Below, piece after piece: positions 8,629 through 16,948 of a DNA stretch of 64,000 nt. Source of the DNA: JBLZUR01 sp048565625 (GTDB taxonomy: Bacteria > Pseudomonadota > Alphaproteobacteria > Sphingomonadales > Sphingomonadaceae). Made by a program: the position numbers and the translations under genes. Where the stretch lies: positions 372,001 to 436,000 of the forward strand of contig NZ_JBLZUR010000002.1 of NCBI RefSeq assembly GCF_048565625.1, given 5' to 3'. Each line of letters starts with the position of its first letter. The first letter of the stretch is position 1. The notes under the pieces are model-generated. The model did not search any database, had not been told where the DNA came from, and saw nothing but the letters and a program-made list of their open reading frames with translations.

Positions 8629-8763
8629 CAGGCGGGGTTGTGCGCATGGGCGCTGGCGGTTGCGGGCGGGTGCTGAGGTGGTGGTGTTGTGCATGGTGGT
8701 CGCCCCGGTGAGATCGAGGGCGGTCATTTATCGCAGAGCAGCGGCTGTAGGACAGCAAACATT

Positions 8764-8784
8764 CCCCTCCCTGCAAGGGAGGGG
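8764..8784. repeat. G/C-rich perfect hairpin just after valS stop (REP-like)
   Basis: CCCCTCCCT, GCA, AGGGAGGGG: nine perfect pairs, five bases past the valS stop codon. Its core matches the CTCCCC/GGGGAG hairpins repeated elsewhere in the window. It may serve as a transcript end or 3' stabiliser for valS, but no U-tract follows on the minus strand. Confidence 0.6.
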
Positions 8785-8789
8785 CGAAG

Positions 8790-11546
8790 TCAGCCGAGGC
8801 GTGCCAGTGCTGCTGCCAGACGCTCCGCTTCCGCCGCTTTCTCGGCGTGGTCGGCCTTGGCCTTCTCCACGGCCTCGGGCTTGGCACGCTCCACGAAGGA
8901 GGGGTTGCCGAGGCGGGCGGCGAGGCTGTCGCGTTCCTTTTCCGCCGCCATCCGGGCCTTGTCGAGGCGGGCGCGCTCGGCGTCGAGGTCGATGACGCCT
9001 TCCAGCGGCAGGCGGAACAGCGCGCCCTCGTGATCGACCGAGAGTGCGGCCTTGGCCTGATCCTCGGCAAGCGTGGCAGGGAGGATGCGCGCCATGCGTT
9101 CCAGTGTGGTCGCATACTTCGTCGCGCGGAGCAGCGCGATCGAGGCGAGGGCGGGGTCGCCGCCGATCTCCGCCGCCATCTTGATGCCGGGGGCGATGCC
9201 CATTTCGGTGCGGGCCGAGCGGATGCGCTCGATCAGGCCGCGCAGCCAGTCGATCTCCTGCACCGCCTGCGGGTTCATCGCGCGGGCGTCGGCCATCGGC
9301 CAGCGGGCGGTGATCAGGTCGTCGCGGTCGCCGAGCGCGTGCCACAGCTCTTCGGTGATGAACGGCATGAAGGGGTGGAGCATGACGAGGATTTGATCGA
9401 GGACCCAGCCGGCGACGCCCTTCGTCTCATCATCGATCTGACCCTTTATCAGTTCCAGGTACCAGTCGCAGAACTGGCTCCAGACGAAGTGGTAGATCGT
9501 ATTCGCCGCCTCGTCGAAGCGGAGGTCCGCCAGCGCGAGGTCGAGTTGCTGGATGGTCTTCTGCGTGCCGGCGACGATCCACTGGTTGACCGGCAGGGTG
9601 GCGGCGGGGGGCTCCAGCGTGGCCGACGCGCCGATGCCGTTCGACTGGCAGAAGCGGGTGGCGTTCCAGAGCTTCGTCGCGAAGTTGCGATAGCCCTCGA
9701 CGCGCTTCTCATCGAGCTTGATGTCGCGACCCTGGCTTTCCATCGCGGCGAGGGTGAAGCGTAGCGCGTCGGCGCCGTAGCGGTCGATCAGGCCGAGCGG
9801 GTCAACGGTGTTGCCCTTCGACTTCGACATCTTGGCGCCGGTCGCGTCGCGAACGAGGCCGTGGAGGTAGAGGCGGCGGAAGGGCACGTCGCCCATGAAC
9901 TCCAGCCCCTGCATGATCATGCGGGCATCCCAGAAGAACAGGATGTCGAAGCCGGAGATGAGGATGTCGTTCGGGTAGCGGCGGGAACGGATCAGTTCCT
10001 CCCTGGTACGGGGAGGTGGCGCGCCGAAGGCGTGACGGAGGGGGGTGTCAGCGGGCGAGGCGGTCGCCTGCGGCACGCCCCCTCCACCATGCTCCGCATG
10101 GTCCCCCTCCCCGTTCCGGGGAGGATGTTCGTTACCCCAGCCGAGGGTCGCGAAGGGCCAGAGGGCGCTGGAGAACCAGGTGTCGAGGACGTCGCTGTCG
10201 CGGGTCAGGCGCTTGTTGCCGGCTTGGCTCCGCGCCTCGGCCTCGGTCTCCGCGACATAGGCCCGGCCGTCCTCATCGAACCACGCCGGGATCTGGTGCC
10301 CCCACCAGAGCTGGCGCGAGACGCACCAGGGCTGGATGTTGTCCATCCAGTTGAAATAGGTCTTTTCCCAGCTTTTCGGCACGACCTCGATCGCGCCTGA
10401 GCGGACCGCCTCGATCGCGGGGCCGGCGAGGGTCTTGGCGTCGACATACCATTGGTCGGTCAGCCAGGGCTCGATGACCACGCCGGAGCGGTCGCCATAG
10501 GGTGTCTGGATGACGCGGTCCTCGACCTTTTCCAGCACGCCTTCGGCTTCCAGCCGGGCGACAACGGCCTTGCGCGCGTCCCAGCGGTCGAGACCGAGGA
10601 GGTCGTCGGGCACGCCACCGCACTGGACGATCCGTGCGTCGGCATCGAACATGTTGAGCATGTCACCGGCCTTGATGCCGGCGCGGATGCCGACCTCGAA
10701 ATCGTTGAAGTCGTGACCGGGCGTGATCTTCACCGCGCCCGAGCCGAGTTCGGGATCGGCGTGCTCATCGGCGACGATCGGGATCAGGCGGCCCGTGATC
10801 GGCAGGCGGATCTGCTTGCCGATCAGCGCCTTGTAACGATCATCCTCCGGGTTCACCGCGACGGCCATGTCGGCGAGCATCGTCTCGGGCCGGGTGGTGG
10901 CGACCGAGATCGTCCCGGAGCCATCCGCGAGCGGGTAGCTGAGGTGCCAGAACTTGCCCTGCACCTCCTTGGTCTCGACCTCCAGGTCCGAGATCGCGGT
11001 GCGGAAATGGGGGTCCCAGTTCACGAGGCGCTTGTCGCGGTAAAGGAGGCCACGCTTGTGGAGTTCGACGAACACCTTGATGACGGCGTTCTCGAAGCCG
11101 GGGTCCATGGTGAACCGCTCGTTCGCCCAGTCGCAGGACGCGCCCAGGCGGCGGAGCTGGCGGGTGATGGTGCCGCCGCTTTCTTCCTTCCACGCCCAGA
11201 CCTTGGCGATGAAGTCTTCGCGGGTGAGATCGGTGCGCTTGATGCCGTCGGCACCCAGCTGGCGTTCCACGACCATCTGCGTGGCAATGCCGGCATGGTC
11301 AGTGCCGACTACCCAGAGCGCGTCCTTGCCCTGCAGGCGCGCATGGCGGACGAGGATGTCCTGAAGGGTGTTGTCGAGCGCGTGCCCGATGTGGAGCGAG
11401 CCGGTGACGTTCGGCGGGGGGATGACGATCGTGAAGGGATCGGCGCCGGGGCGCTCAGGCCGGAAGCGGCCGTTCTGCTCCCAATGAGCGTACCAGCGCG
11501 CCTCGATGGCGGCGGGATCGAAGGTCTTGTCGAGTTCAGTGGTCAT
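8790..11546 (-). CDS. valS: Valine--tRNA ligase
   Basis: Charges tRNA-Val in the cytoplasm. 918 residues with PPPNVTGSLHIGHAL (HIGH at 52-55), the CP1 editing domain in the middle, GFDILFFWDARMIMQGLEFM, KMSKS in GAKMSKSKGNTV near residue 570, an anticodon-binding domain and a C-terminal coiled coil (KADHAEKAAEAERLAAALA). ATG 11546 fits the family start. The enzyme is unusual in one respect. Between LGW and RRYPNDILISGFD, where relatives have about ten residues, it carries some 42 extra residues at roughly 474-516, encoded by a palindromic repeat (9998-10125) that keeps the frame. It stands next to popZ/tolC/pcm only after an interposed block of other genes. Confidence 0.97.
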   Translation of the reverse strand: MTTELDKTFDPAAIEARWYAHWEQNGRFRPERPGADPFTIVIPPPNVTGSLHIGHALDNTLQDILVRHARLQGKDALWVVGTDHAGIATQMVVERQLGADGIKRTDLTREDFIAKVWAWKEESGGTITRQLRRLGASCDWANERFTMDPGFENAVIKVFVELHKRGLLYRDKRLVNWDPHFRTAISDLEVETKEVQGKFWHLSYPLADGSGTISVATTRPETMLADMAVAVNPEDDRYKALIGKQIRLPITGRLIPIVADEHADPELGSGAVKITPGHDFNDFEVGIRAGIKAGDMLNMFDADARIVQCGGVPDDLLGLDRWDARKAVVARLEAEGVLEKVEDRVIQTPYGDRSGVVIEPWLTDQWYVDAKTLAGPAIEAVRSGAIEVVPKSWEKTYFNWMDNIQPWCVSRQLWWGHQIPAWFDEDGRAYVAETEAEARSQAGNKRLTRDSDVLDTWFSSALWPFATLGWGNEHPPRNGEGDHAEHGGGGVPQATASPADTPLRHAFGAPPPRTREELIRSRRYPNDILISGFDILFFWDARMIMQGLEFMGDVPFRRLYLHGLVRDATGAKMSKSKGNTVDPLGLIDRYGADALRFTLAAMESQGRDIKLDEKRVEGYRNFATKLWNATRFCQSNGIGASATLEPPAATLPVNQWIVAGTQKTIQQLDLALADLRFDEAANTIYHFVWSQFCDWYLELIKGQIDDETKGVAGWVLDQILVMLHPFMPFITEELWHALGDRDDLITARWPMADARAMNPQAVQEIDWLRGLIERIRSARTEMGIAPGIKMAAEIGGDPALASIALLRATKYATTLERMARILPATLAEDQAKAALSVDHEGALFRLPLEGVIDLDAERARLDKARMAAEKERDSLAARLGNPSFVERAKPEAVEKAKADHAEKAAEAERLAAALARLG
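9998..10125. repeat. Palindromic REP-like element inserted in frame within valS
   Basis: The element is bounded by hairpins CCTCCCtggtacGGGGAGG (9998-10016) and CCTCCCCgttccGGGGAGG (10106-10124). It has the inner signature GGTGGCGCGCCGAAGGCG, TGACGGAGGGG, and CCCCTCCACCATGCTCCGCA, TGGTCCCCCTCC. The same words occur in the copies at 25607-25748 and 46947-47079. In valS its minus strand is read as an open frame (HPPRNGEGDHAEHGGGG ... PLRHAFGAPPPR). Length is close to a multiple of three and no stop occurs. Confidence 0.85.
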
Positions 11547-11587
11547 CGCGCGCCCGCCTTAGAGGGACGAGCGCGCGACGCCAACCG

Positions 11588-11884
11588 TTAGGCGGCAATG
11601 ACCGCCGGGGTGTTCTCGTTGGACGCGGTCGCTTCGGGGACGAAGCGGGTGCGCGCCTTGGAGTAGAGGTCGCGGGCGAGGGTTGTCGCCTGCTCGCGAC
11701 GGCCGGCATTGGCGAAGAAGCCGGCGGCAGCGGCAAGCGCGCCGAGGCCGATCGCGGCACCAATGCGCGGGGCGGTCGCCTGCTCGCGCGCGGTCTTCAG
11801 CGCCGAGCGGGCGCGCGTGGAGGTGCTGCTGTTGCTGCGACGCTGATGGGTGTTCGAATTGCCGTTGGTCTTGGTGGTGGCCAT
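11588..11884 (-). CDS. Small hypothetical protein with one hydrophobic segment
   Basis: 98 residues. The start ATG 11884 is preceded by a good ribosome site (GGAGAAACGTC then ATG). The N-terminal 30 residues are Ser/Thr/Asn/Arg-rich and probably unstructured. Residues 41-60 form a glycine/alanine helix (RIGAAIGLGALAAAAGFFAN) that could cross the membrane. The tail is mixed charge. It lies 61 bases downstream of the helicase gene and 41 upstream of valS on the same strand. I do not recognise a family, and a coding role rests on the ribosome site and composition. Confidence 0.6.
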   Translation of the reverse strand: MATTKTNGNSNTHQRRSNSSTSTRARSALKTAREQATAPRIGAAIGLGALAAAAGFFANAGRREQATTLARDLYSKARTRFVPEATASNENTPAVIAA

Positions 11885-11945
11885 GACGTTTCTCCGCTTT
11901 TCTGACGTTCGGGGGTCTCAACCCGTCAGCGGCGGACAGGGTTCC

Positions 11946-13676
11946 CTATTTTTGCTTGACTTTCGGCCGCGCCGGTCGGGTGTCCCGGCGCGGGCCGCCA
12001 CGCGGCGGGCCGTTCGGGCGGTTCGGGCGATCGCCGCGCGGGCCGGGGCGGGGGCCGCGCGGGCCGGCGCCGGGGCCACCCTGGGCGGGGACGATCAGCA
12101 CGCCGCCATCGCCCTCGCGATCCTCACCGGCGGTACGTTTCAGCGCGTCGGCAAAGCGGGCGGCGGCCTGGCGCGGGATCTCGAACAGGGTCTGCTCGGC
12201 CTCGATGCGGATCGCGCCGACATCGCGCTTGGTGATGTGGCCGCGACGGCAGAGGAGGGGGAGGAGCCAGCGCGGATCGGCGTTCTGGCGGCGGCCGACG
12301 TTGATCTTGAACCAGACCGTGTCCTCGAATCCGGCGCGGGGGCCCTCGTCGCGGCGATCGGGGCGCTCGCCGCGATCGACCAGTTCCTCCGGTGCGGGGA
12401 GCTTGGCGCGATGGGCGTGAACGAGCGCGGCGGCGATGTCCTCGACGCTGCGCTCTGCGATCAGGCGGGCGGCGAGGGCGCGATCCTGATCGTCATATTC
12501 GGCGGGCGCGAGGAGCGTTTCGAGGAGGCGTTCGGAATCGCGCGCGGCTATGTCGGCGGCGGAGGGCGGCTGCACCCATTCGGCGGGGATGCGAGCGTCG
12601 CGCAGCATCGCCTCGACCCGGCGGCGGCGCTGATAGGGGACGATGAGGACGGCGGTGCCCTTCTTCCCCGCGCGGCCGGTGCGGCCGGAGCGGTGCTGCA
12701 GCGTGTCGGCATCGCGCGGCAGCTCGACATGGATGACGAGGCTCAGCGTCGGCAGGTTGATGCCGCGCGCGGCGACGTCGGTCGCGACGCAGAGACGGGC
12801 GCGGCGGTCGCGCAGCGCCTGGAGCGCCTGGTTGCGCTCGTTCTGGCTGTGCTCGCCGGAGAGGGCGACGGCGTCGAAGCCGCGTTCGAGCAGGCTGGCG
12901 TGGAGGCGGCGGACGCTGTCGCGGGTGGCGCAGAACAGCATCGCGGATTCGGCGTCGTGGAAGCGCAGCAGGTTCACGACCGCGCCCTCGATGTCGGAGG
13001 GGGCGACGGTCACCGCCTGATAGGCGATGTCGCCATGGCCGCGCTCCTCGCCAACCGTCGAGATGCGTAGCGCGTCGCGCTGGTAGCGCCGGGCGAGCGC
13101 CTCGATCGGCTTCGGCATGGTCGCCGAGAAGAGGAGGGTGCGCCGCTCGGGCGGGGTGGCGTCGAGGATTTCTTCCAGATCCTCGCGGAAGCCCATGTCG
13201 AGCATCTCGTCCGCCTCGTCGAGGACGGCGATGCGGAGATTGGAGAGGTCGAGCGCACCGCGTTCGAGATGGTCGCGCAGGCGCCCGGGCGTGCCGACGA
13301 CGATGTGAGCGCCGTGGCTGAGGCGGCGACGCTCGGCCCCGGCGTCCATCCCCCCGACGCAGGTGGCGATGCGGGCGCGGGCGGCGTCGTAGAGCCAGCC
13401 GAGTTCGCGGCTGACCTGCAGCGCGAGTTCGCGGGTGGGGGCGATGATGAGCGCGAGCGGAGTGGTCGCGAAGGGCATCTGCTCGCCCTTCAGCAGGTCC
13501 TCCGCCATGGCGAGGCCGAAGGCGACGGTCTTGCCCGAACCGGTCTGCGCGGAGACGAGGAGGTCGCGACCGGCGGCCTCCGGCTGCAGCACGGCGGCCT
13601 GCACGGAGGTCGGCGCGGCATAACCGCGCGCGGACAGCGCCTCGGCAAGGAGGGGGGGCAGATCGGCGAAAGACAT
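11946..13676 (-). CDS. DEAD-box RNA helicase, DbpA-like, with RG-rich tail
   Basis: 576 residues with every core helicase motif: Q motif (ADLPPLLAEAL...PTSVQ), AQTGSGKT at 43-50, PTRELALQV, GTPGRL, LDEADEMLDMGF, SAT and HRSGRTGRAG. After the two RecA domains comes a DbpA RNA-binding domain (DPRWLLPLLCRRGHITKRDV, IRIEAEQTLFEIP), which in DbpA recognises 23S rRNA helix 92. The last 45 residues are a Gly/Pro/Arg tail that could bind RNA non-specifically. The likely role is 50S ribosome assembly. ATG 13676 is the natural start. A REP element lies directly upstream at 13752-13851. Confidence 0.88.
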   Translation of the reverse strand: MSFADLPPLLAEALSARGYAAPTSVQAAVLQPEAAGRDLLVSAQTGSGKTVAFGLAMAEDLLKGEQMPFATTPLALIIAPTRELALQVSRELGWLYDAARARIATCVGGMDAGAERRRLSHGAHIVVGTPGRLRDHLERGALDLSNLRIAVLDEADEMLDMGFREDLEEILDATPPERRTLLFSATMPKPIEALARRYQRDALRISTVGEERGHGDIAYQAVTVAPSDIEGAVVNLLRFHDAESAMLFCATRDSVRRLHASLLERGFDAVALSGEHSQNERNQALQALRDRRARLCVATDVAARGINLPTLSLVIHVELPRDADTLQHRSGRTGRAGKKGTAVLIVPYQRRRRVEAMLRDARIPAEWVQPPSAADIAARDSERLLETLLAPAEYDDQDRALAARLIAERSVEDIAAALVHAHRAKLPAPEELVDRGERPDRRDEGPRAGFEDTVWFKINVGRRQNADPRWLLPLLCRRGHITKRDVGAIRIEAEQTLFEIPRQAAARFADALKRTAGEDREGDGGVLIVPAQGGPGAGPRGPRPGPRGDRPNRPNGPPRGGPRRDTRPARPKVKQK

Positions 13677-13751
13677 GGGCGTTCCGGGGGAAGAGGGCGC
13701 GCGCTGGCGGCGGGCAAGCGGGGCCTATGCGCTTTTTAGGGGCGGGATGCT

Positions 13752-13851
13752 ACCCCTCCCCATCTGCGATGGGGAGGATGGCGCGGGCTTCACCCTTCCT
13801 CCCTATGCGCAGCATGGGGAGGGGGACCAGCCGGAGGCTGGTGGAGGGGTA
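13752..13851. repeat. REP-like palindromic element overlapping the DUF559 3' end
   Basis: Three hairpins: CCCTCCCCATctgcgATGGGGAGG (13754-13777), the imperfect CTCCCTATgcgcagcATGGGGAG (13799-13820) and ACCAGCCggaGGCTGGT (13826-13842). The minus-strand gene 13790-14188 reads into the element and ends there, so its last residues are repeat-encoded. Confidence 0.75.
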
Positions 13852-14188
13852 TCACCGCCTGGAGAATGTGGCGAACGGTCGCATCCAGATCGGCGAGGAC
13901 ATCGGCTGCTCGGATGCGCAGGGTGGTTAGGCCCTGCGCCGCCAGCCACGCGTCCCGCGCTGCATCACGTTCCGGGTTGCTGCCCATGTCGTGAGCGATC
14001 CCGTCAACCTCGATCGCGAGCTTGCCTTGCGGGGAGTGGAAGTCGAGGATGTAAGCGCCGACGGGGTGCTGGCGGCGGAAGCGGAGGCCGCTGGGACGCG
14101 TTCTCAGGGCCGTCCAGAGCCTTACCTCCGGTAGAGTCATGGCGCGCCTGAGAGTTCGGGCGTTTTCGACTGTCTTGCGTGGCGCCAT
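13790..14188 (-). CDS. DUF559 (Vsr/restriction-endonuclease-fold) protein
   Basis: 132 residues beginning MAPRKTVENARTLRRAMTLP, with EVRLWTALRTR, FRRQHPVGAYILDFHSP, KLAIEVDGIAHD and ERDAARDAWLAAQGLTTLRI. This is the DUF559 pattern, with the E..D..ExD nuclease-like residues of the very-short-patch-repair fold. The family is widespread and its physiological role is not established. The final 18 or so residues (PLHQPPAGPPPHAAHREEG) are encoded by the palindromic repeat at 13752-13851, which also provides the stop codon. The start codon lies at the edge of another copy (14190-14240). A shorter start at M17 is possible. Confidence 0.85.
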   Translation of the reverse strand: MAPRKTVENARTLRRAMTLPEVRLWTALRTRPSGLRFRRQHPVGAYILDFHSPQGKLAIEVDGIAHDMGSNPERDAARDAWLAAQGLTTLRIRAADVLADLDATVRHILQAVIPLHQPPAGPPPHAAHREEG

Positions 14189-14189
14189 T

Positions 14190-14240
14190 CCCCTCCACCA
14201 TCCTTCGGATGGTCCCCCTCCCCATCTGCGATGGGGAGGA
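14190..14240. repeat. REP-like palindromic element upstream of DUF559
   Basis: Contains ACCATcctTCGGATGGT (14198-14213, imperfect) followed by CCTCCCCATctgcgATGGGGAGG (14217-14240). It is the same family as 13752-13851 and fills the 62 bases between the peptidase stop and the DUF559 start. Confidence 0.75.
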
Positions 14241-14250
14241 CGTTTGAGCG

Positions 14251-16308
14251 TTATTTGCTGGGCGCTTCGTCGGTCCACTGGTGCATCCAGCCGAGGACCT
14301 CGCGGTACCATTGCAGGCTGTTCTTGGGCTTCAGGATCCAGTGGTTCTCGTCCGGGAAGACGACGAGCTTGGAGGGCACGTCGCGGCGCTGGAGGGCGGT
14401 GAAGGCGGCGAGGCCCTGCGTGTACGGGATGCGGAAGTCCTTTTCGCCGTGGATGACCAGCATGGGCGTCTGCCATTTGTCGGCGAAGCGGACGGGGTTC
14501 CACTTCTCGTATTCGGCGGACTGTTCGTAATAGGGGCCGCCGTGCTCCCATTCGTCGAACCACAGCTCCTCGGTCTCATAGGCCATGGCGCGGGCGTCGA
14601 ACACGCCGGCATGGGTGACGAGGCAGCGGAAGCCGCCCGGCCAGTTGCCCGCGATCCAGTTCATCATGTAGCCGCCATATGAGCCGCCGAGCGCGCAGGC
14701 GTTCTTCGTGTCGGCCCATTTGAACCTGGCACCGGCGGCGGCGAGGCCCTTTTGCAGGTCCTCCAGCGGCCAGCCGCCCCAATTCCTGTTGATCGCGTCG
14801 GTGAAGGCCTGGCCGTAGCCGGTGCTCCCGTGAAAATCGACGAAGACGGTGGCGAAGCCGGAGCCGGAGATGACGGCCGGGTTCCAGCGATAGGACCAGC
14901 CGTTGCCGACCGTGCCCTGCGGCCCGCCATGGACCATGAAGGCGACGGGTGCGGGCGTCGCGTCGGTCACCCCGGCGGGCTTCACGGCATAGCCCCAGAC
15001 GGTGTCGCCGTTCGCGCCGGTGAAGCTGAACCTGGTCGGCTCCGGCATGTCGACCCCGGCCAGCTTGTCAGCGTTGACCTGGGTGAGGCGGGTGAGCTTG
15101 CCGGCCTTGTCCATGCGATAGAGGTCGGCAGGCGCGGTCAGGCTGTCGAGCGTCAGGATCGCGCCACCACCGGCGAGCGGGCTGATGTTGGCGGTGGAGC
15201 CGTCCTTGGTCAGGCGGGTGACCTTGCCCGAGGGCACGTCGACGCGGAAGACGGGGCGATCGTAGATGTCCTCGGCCGTGACGAGCAGGCTCCGGCCGTC
15301 CTTCGCCCAGGCGATCGAGCCGACCGAGCGGTCCCAGCCCTCGGTGAGGGCACGGGTCTGCCCGGTGGCGAGGTTGCGGAGCTGGACGACCTGGCGATCG
15401 GCTTCGTAGCCCGGCCGCTTCATCGCGACATAGGCCAGCCACTTGCCGTCCGGCGAGACGGTCGGGAGCGTGTCGGTCGCGTCGTTGGCGTCGGTCAGGT
15501 TCTCGGGCTGGCCGGACCCGTCCGCCGCCACCGCGAAGATGTCGAGATTGGTGGAGAGCGATTCAATGCGCCCCGCTTCTCGCAGGGTGAAGTAGAGGGT
15601 GCGGCCGTCCGCGCTCCACGCGATCTCGGTGCCGTCGCCGAAGGGCTTGGACGGCACGTCGCCGATGCGGTCCTTGCTGACCGACACGCCGTAGCCGGGT
15701 GCCTTGCCGCCGGTGACGGGGAGCACGAAGAGCTGCGAGCGGTCACCATTGCTCCATGTGTCCCAATGGCGGACGAACAGGCCCTCGTAGACGCGGCCCG
15801 ATCCGGCGTTCGGGTCCTTCTTGACCATCGGCGATTCAAGGCTCGGCGCGCCCGGCTTGCGGTCGGCCCAGACCGCGACCTTGTCGCCGGTCGGCGCGAT
15901 CTTGAAACCGGAGAGGTCGAGCTTCTCGGTGACCGATGCCGCCGCGCCGCCCGTGACCGGGACGCGCCAGATCTCGTTGGTGCCGGAGCGGTCGGAGAGG
16001 AACCAGATCTCCTGGCCGTCGGGCGAGAAGACGGGGCTGGTGTCTGACGCGTTCTCGGTGGCGGCGATGCGCACCGGCTGCGCGCCGCGCTTTGAGAGGT
16101 CGAGCAGCCAAAGGCCGTTGCGGCCCTTGTTGGCGTCGAGGTCAGTCTCGCGCAGCTGATACACCGCCCAGCGGCCATCCGGCGAGACGGCGGGTTCGCC
16201 GAGGCGGCGGAGGGTGACGAGGTCCATCGCGGTAATCGGCCGGGCGAGGGCCGGGGCCGAGGCGGAAAGGGCGAGCGCGGCGAGGCCGCAGGTGAGGATG
16301 CGGTTCAT
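14251..16308 (-). CDS. S9 family serine peptidase (prolyl oligopeptidase type), secreted
   Basis: 685 residues from ATG 16308. The N-terminus MNRILTCGLAALALSASAP with ALA/RP is a clear Sec signal peptide, so the enzyme is periplasmic or exported. A beta-propeller follows, with TolB/WD-like strands (AVSPDGRWAVYQL, PVFSPDGQEIWFLSDRSG, VSPDGKWLAYVAMK). The C-terminal alpha/beta hydrolase has GGSYGGYMMNW (nucleophile Ser near 541), VIHGEKDFRIP (Asp near 621) and DENHW (His near 655). It should cleave short peptides, as dipeptidyl/acylaminoacyl peptidases do. An in-frame ATG 45 codons upstream (16443) is rejected because the extension is a translation of the repeat at 16367-16440. Confidence 0.92.
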   Translation of the reverse strand: MNRILTCGLAALALSASAPALARPITAMDLVTLRRLGEPAVSPDGRWAVYQLRETDLDANKGRNGLWLLDLSKRGAQPVRIAATENASDTSPVFSPDGQEIWFLSDRSGTNEIWRVPVTGGAAASVTEKLDLSGFKIAPTGDKVAVWADRKPGAPSLESPMVKKDPNAGSGRVYEGLFVRHWDTWSNGDRSQLFVLPVTGGKAPGYGVSVSKDRIGDVPSKPFGDGTEIAWSADGRTLYFTLREAGRIESLSTNLDIFAVAADGSGQPENLTDANDATDTLPTVSPDGKWLAYVAMKRPGYEADRQVVQLRNLATGQTRALTEGWDRSVGSIAWAKDGRSLLVTAEDIYDRPVFRVDVPSGKVTRLTKDGSTANISPLAGGGAILTLDSLTAPADLYRMDKAGKLTRLTQVNADKLAGVDMPEPTRFSFTGANGDTVWGYAVKPAGVTDATPAPVAFMVHGGPQGTVGNGWSYRWNPAVISGSGFATVFVDFHGSTGYGQAFTDAINRNWGGWPLEDLQKGLAAAGARFKWADTKNACALGGSYGGYMMNWIAGNWPGGFRCLVTHAGVFDARAMAYETEELWFDEWEHGGPYYEQSAEYEKWNPVRFADKWQTPMLVIHGEKDFRIPYTQGLAAFTALQRRDVPSKLVVFPDENHWILKPKNSLQWYREVLGWMHQWTDEAPSK

Positions 16309-16366
16309 GGGCCGGGTGCTAGACCGGAGGCGGAAAGCGGGCAAGCGGGTCGCGCCTCCTCCCCGG

Positions 16367-16440
16367 CCGTTCGCCCTGAGCTTGTCGAAGGGCCAGTGAG
16401 ACGGTCGGCACCGGCGCTTCGACAGGCTCAGCGCGAACGG
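16367..16440. repeat. Dispersed inverted repeat, CGTTCGCCCTGAGCTTGTCG type
   Basis: The left arm CCGTTCGCCCTGAGCTTGTC, GAAGG is complemented by CTTCGACAGGCTCAGCGCGA, ACGG on the right. The same arms occur at 27066-27166 and 36033-36105. The sequence between the arms differs in each copy. Repeats of this type are common in intergenic regions of sphingomonads and several other proteobacteria. Confidence 0.85.
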
Positions 16441-16458
16441 CAACGGGAGATGGGGAGC

Positions 16459-16917
16459 TTACAGCCCCTCGCCGGCGATCCGCGCAACCTCTCGCGCGAC
16501 GGCCGCCTCCACAATCTCAGGCAGGCGTTCGTCGAGCCAGGCCTTGAGCATCGGGCGGAGCATTTCGCGGACGAGGCCTTCCAGCGTGTTGTCCTTGCCC
16601 CCACTGACGATCAGGCCGGAGAGCTGCGACAGCGCCTGCCGCGACGCGTCGGCGGCGGCGGTGGAGAGGAGCGAGTTGGCCGGTCCCGCTGGCCTCTGCA
16701 TCTTGGGCGTCAGTTCGAGCGGCGCCTCTGCCGGGCGGACTGGTGGTGGGGCGGTGGACACTGCGCCGCTCTCGTCCACGAAGGACAGGCCTTCCTCCGG
16801 CTCCGCCTCCTCCGCATGATCCCCGGCGGGGGCCTGATCCTCGTCAGCGATGATCTTGCGGATCGAGGCCAGGATGTCGTCCATCGAGGCGGCGGGCATC
16901 GGGGCTGGTTCGCTCAT
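16459..16917 (-). CDS. popZ: PopZ-family (DUF2497) polar organising protein
   Basis: 152 residues from ATG 16917; a TTG six codons upstream is an alternative. The N-terminal MDDILASIRKIIADE motif and the C-terminal helices (LVREMLRPMLKAWLDERLPE, IVEAAVAREVARIA) are the two conserved parts of the PopZ/DUF2497 family, joined by an acidic, proline-containing linker. PopZ self-assembles at the cell pole, anchors the chromosome origin through ParB and recruits cell-cycle regulators such as CpdR's partners. It lies 31 bases after tolC on the same strand, in the order pcm, tolC, popZ seen in many alphaproteobacteria, usually followed by valS. Confidence 0.85.
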   Translation of the reverse strand: MSEPAPMPAASMDDILASIRKIIADEDQAPAGDHAEEAEPEEGLSFVDESGAVSTAPPPVRPAEAPLELTPKMQRPAGPANSLLSTAAADASRQALSQLSGLIVSGGKDNTLEGLVREMLRPMLKAWLDERLPEIVEAAVAREVARIAGEGL

Positions 16918-16948
16918 GTCCGTACTATCGGCCAAGCCCGCCGGCCGA

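Larger units (their letters stand above)
8458..8789. other. 332-base intergenic region between valS and the membrane protein gene
   Basis: No convincing gene. It would hold the promoter for the minus-strand gene starting at 8457 and the 3' end of the valS transcript. It contains two perfect inverted repeats, at 8605-8628 and 8764-8784, annotated separately. A 63-codon minus-strand reading frame spans 8536-8727 but has no recognisable features. Confidence 0.5.

Noticed and set aside
8536..8727. 63-codon minus-strand frame between valS and the membrane protein gene
   Set aside because: No ribosome site, no hydrophobic or domain pattern, and it spans an inverted repeat.
16309..16443. Upstream in-frame ATG extending the S9 peptidase by 45 residues (MPFALSLSK...)
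   Set aside because: The extension is a translation of the dispersed repeat at 16367-16440, while ATG 16308 begins a clean signal peptide.
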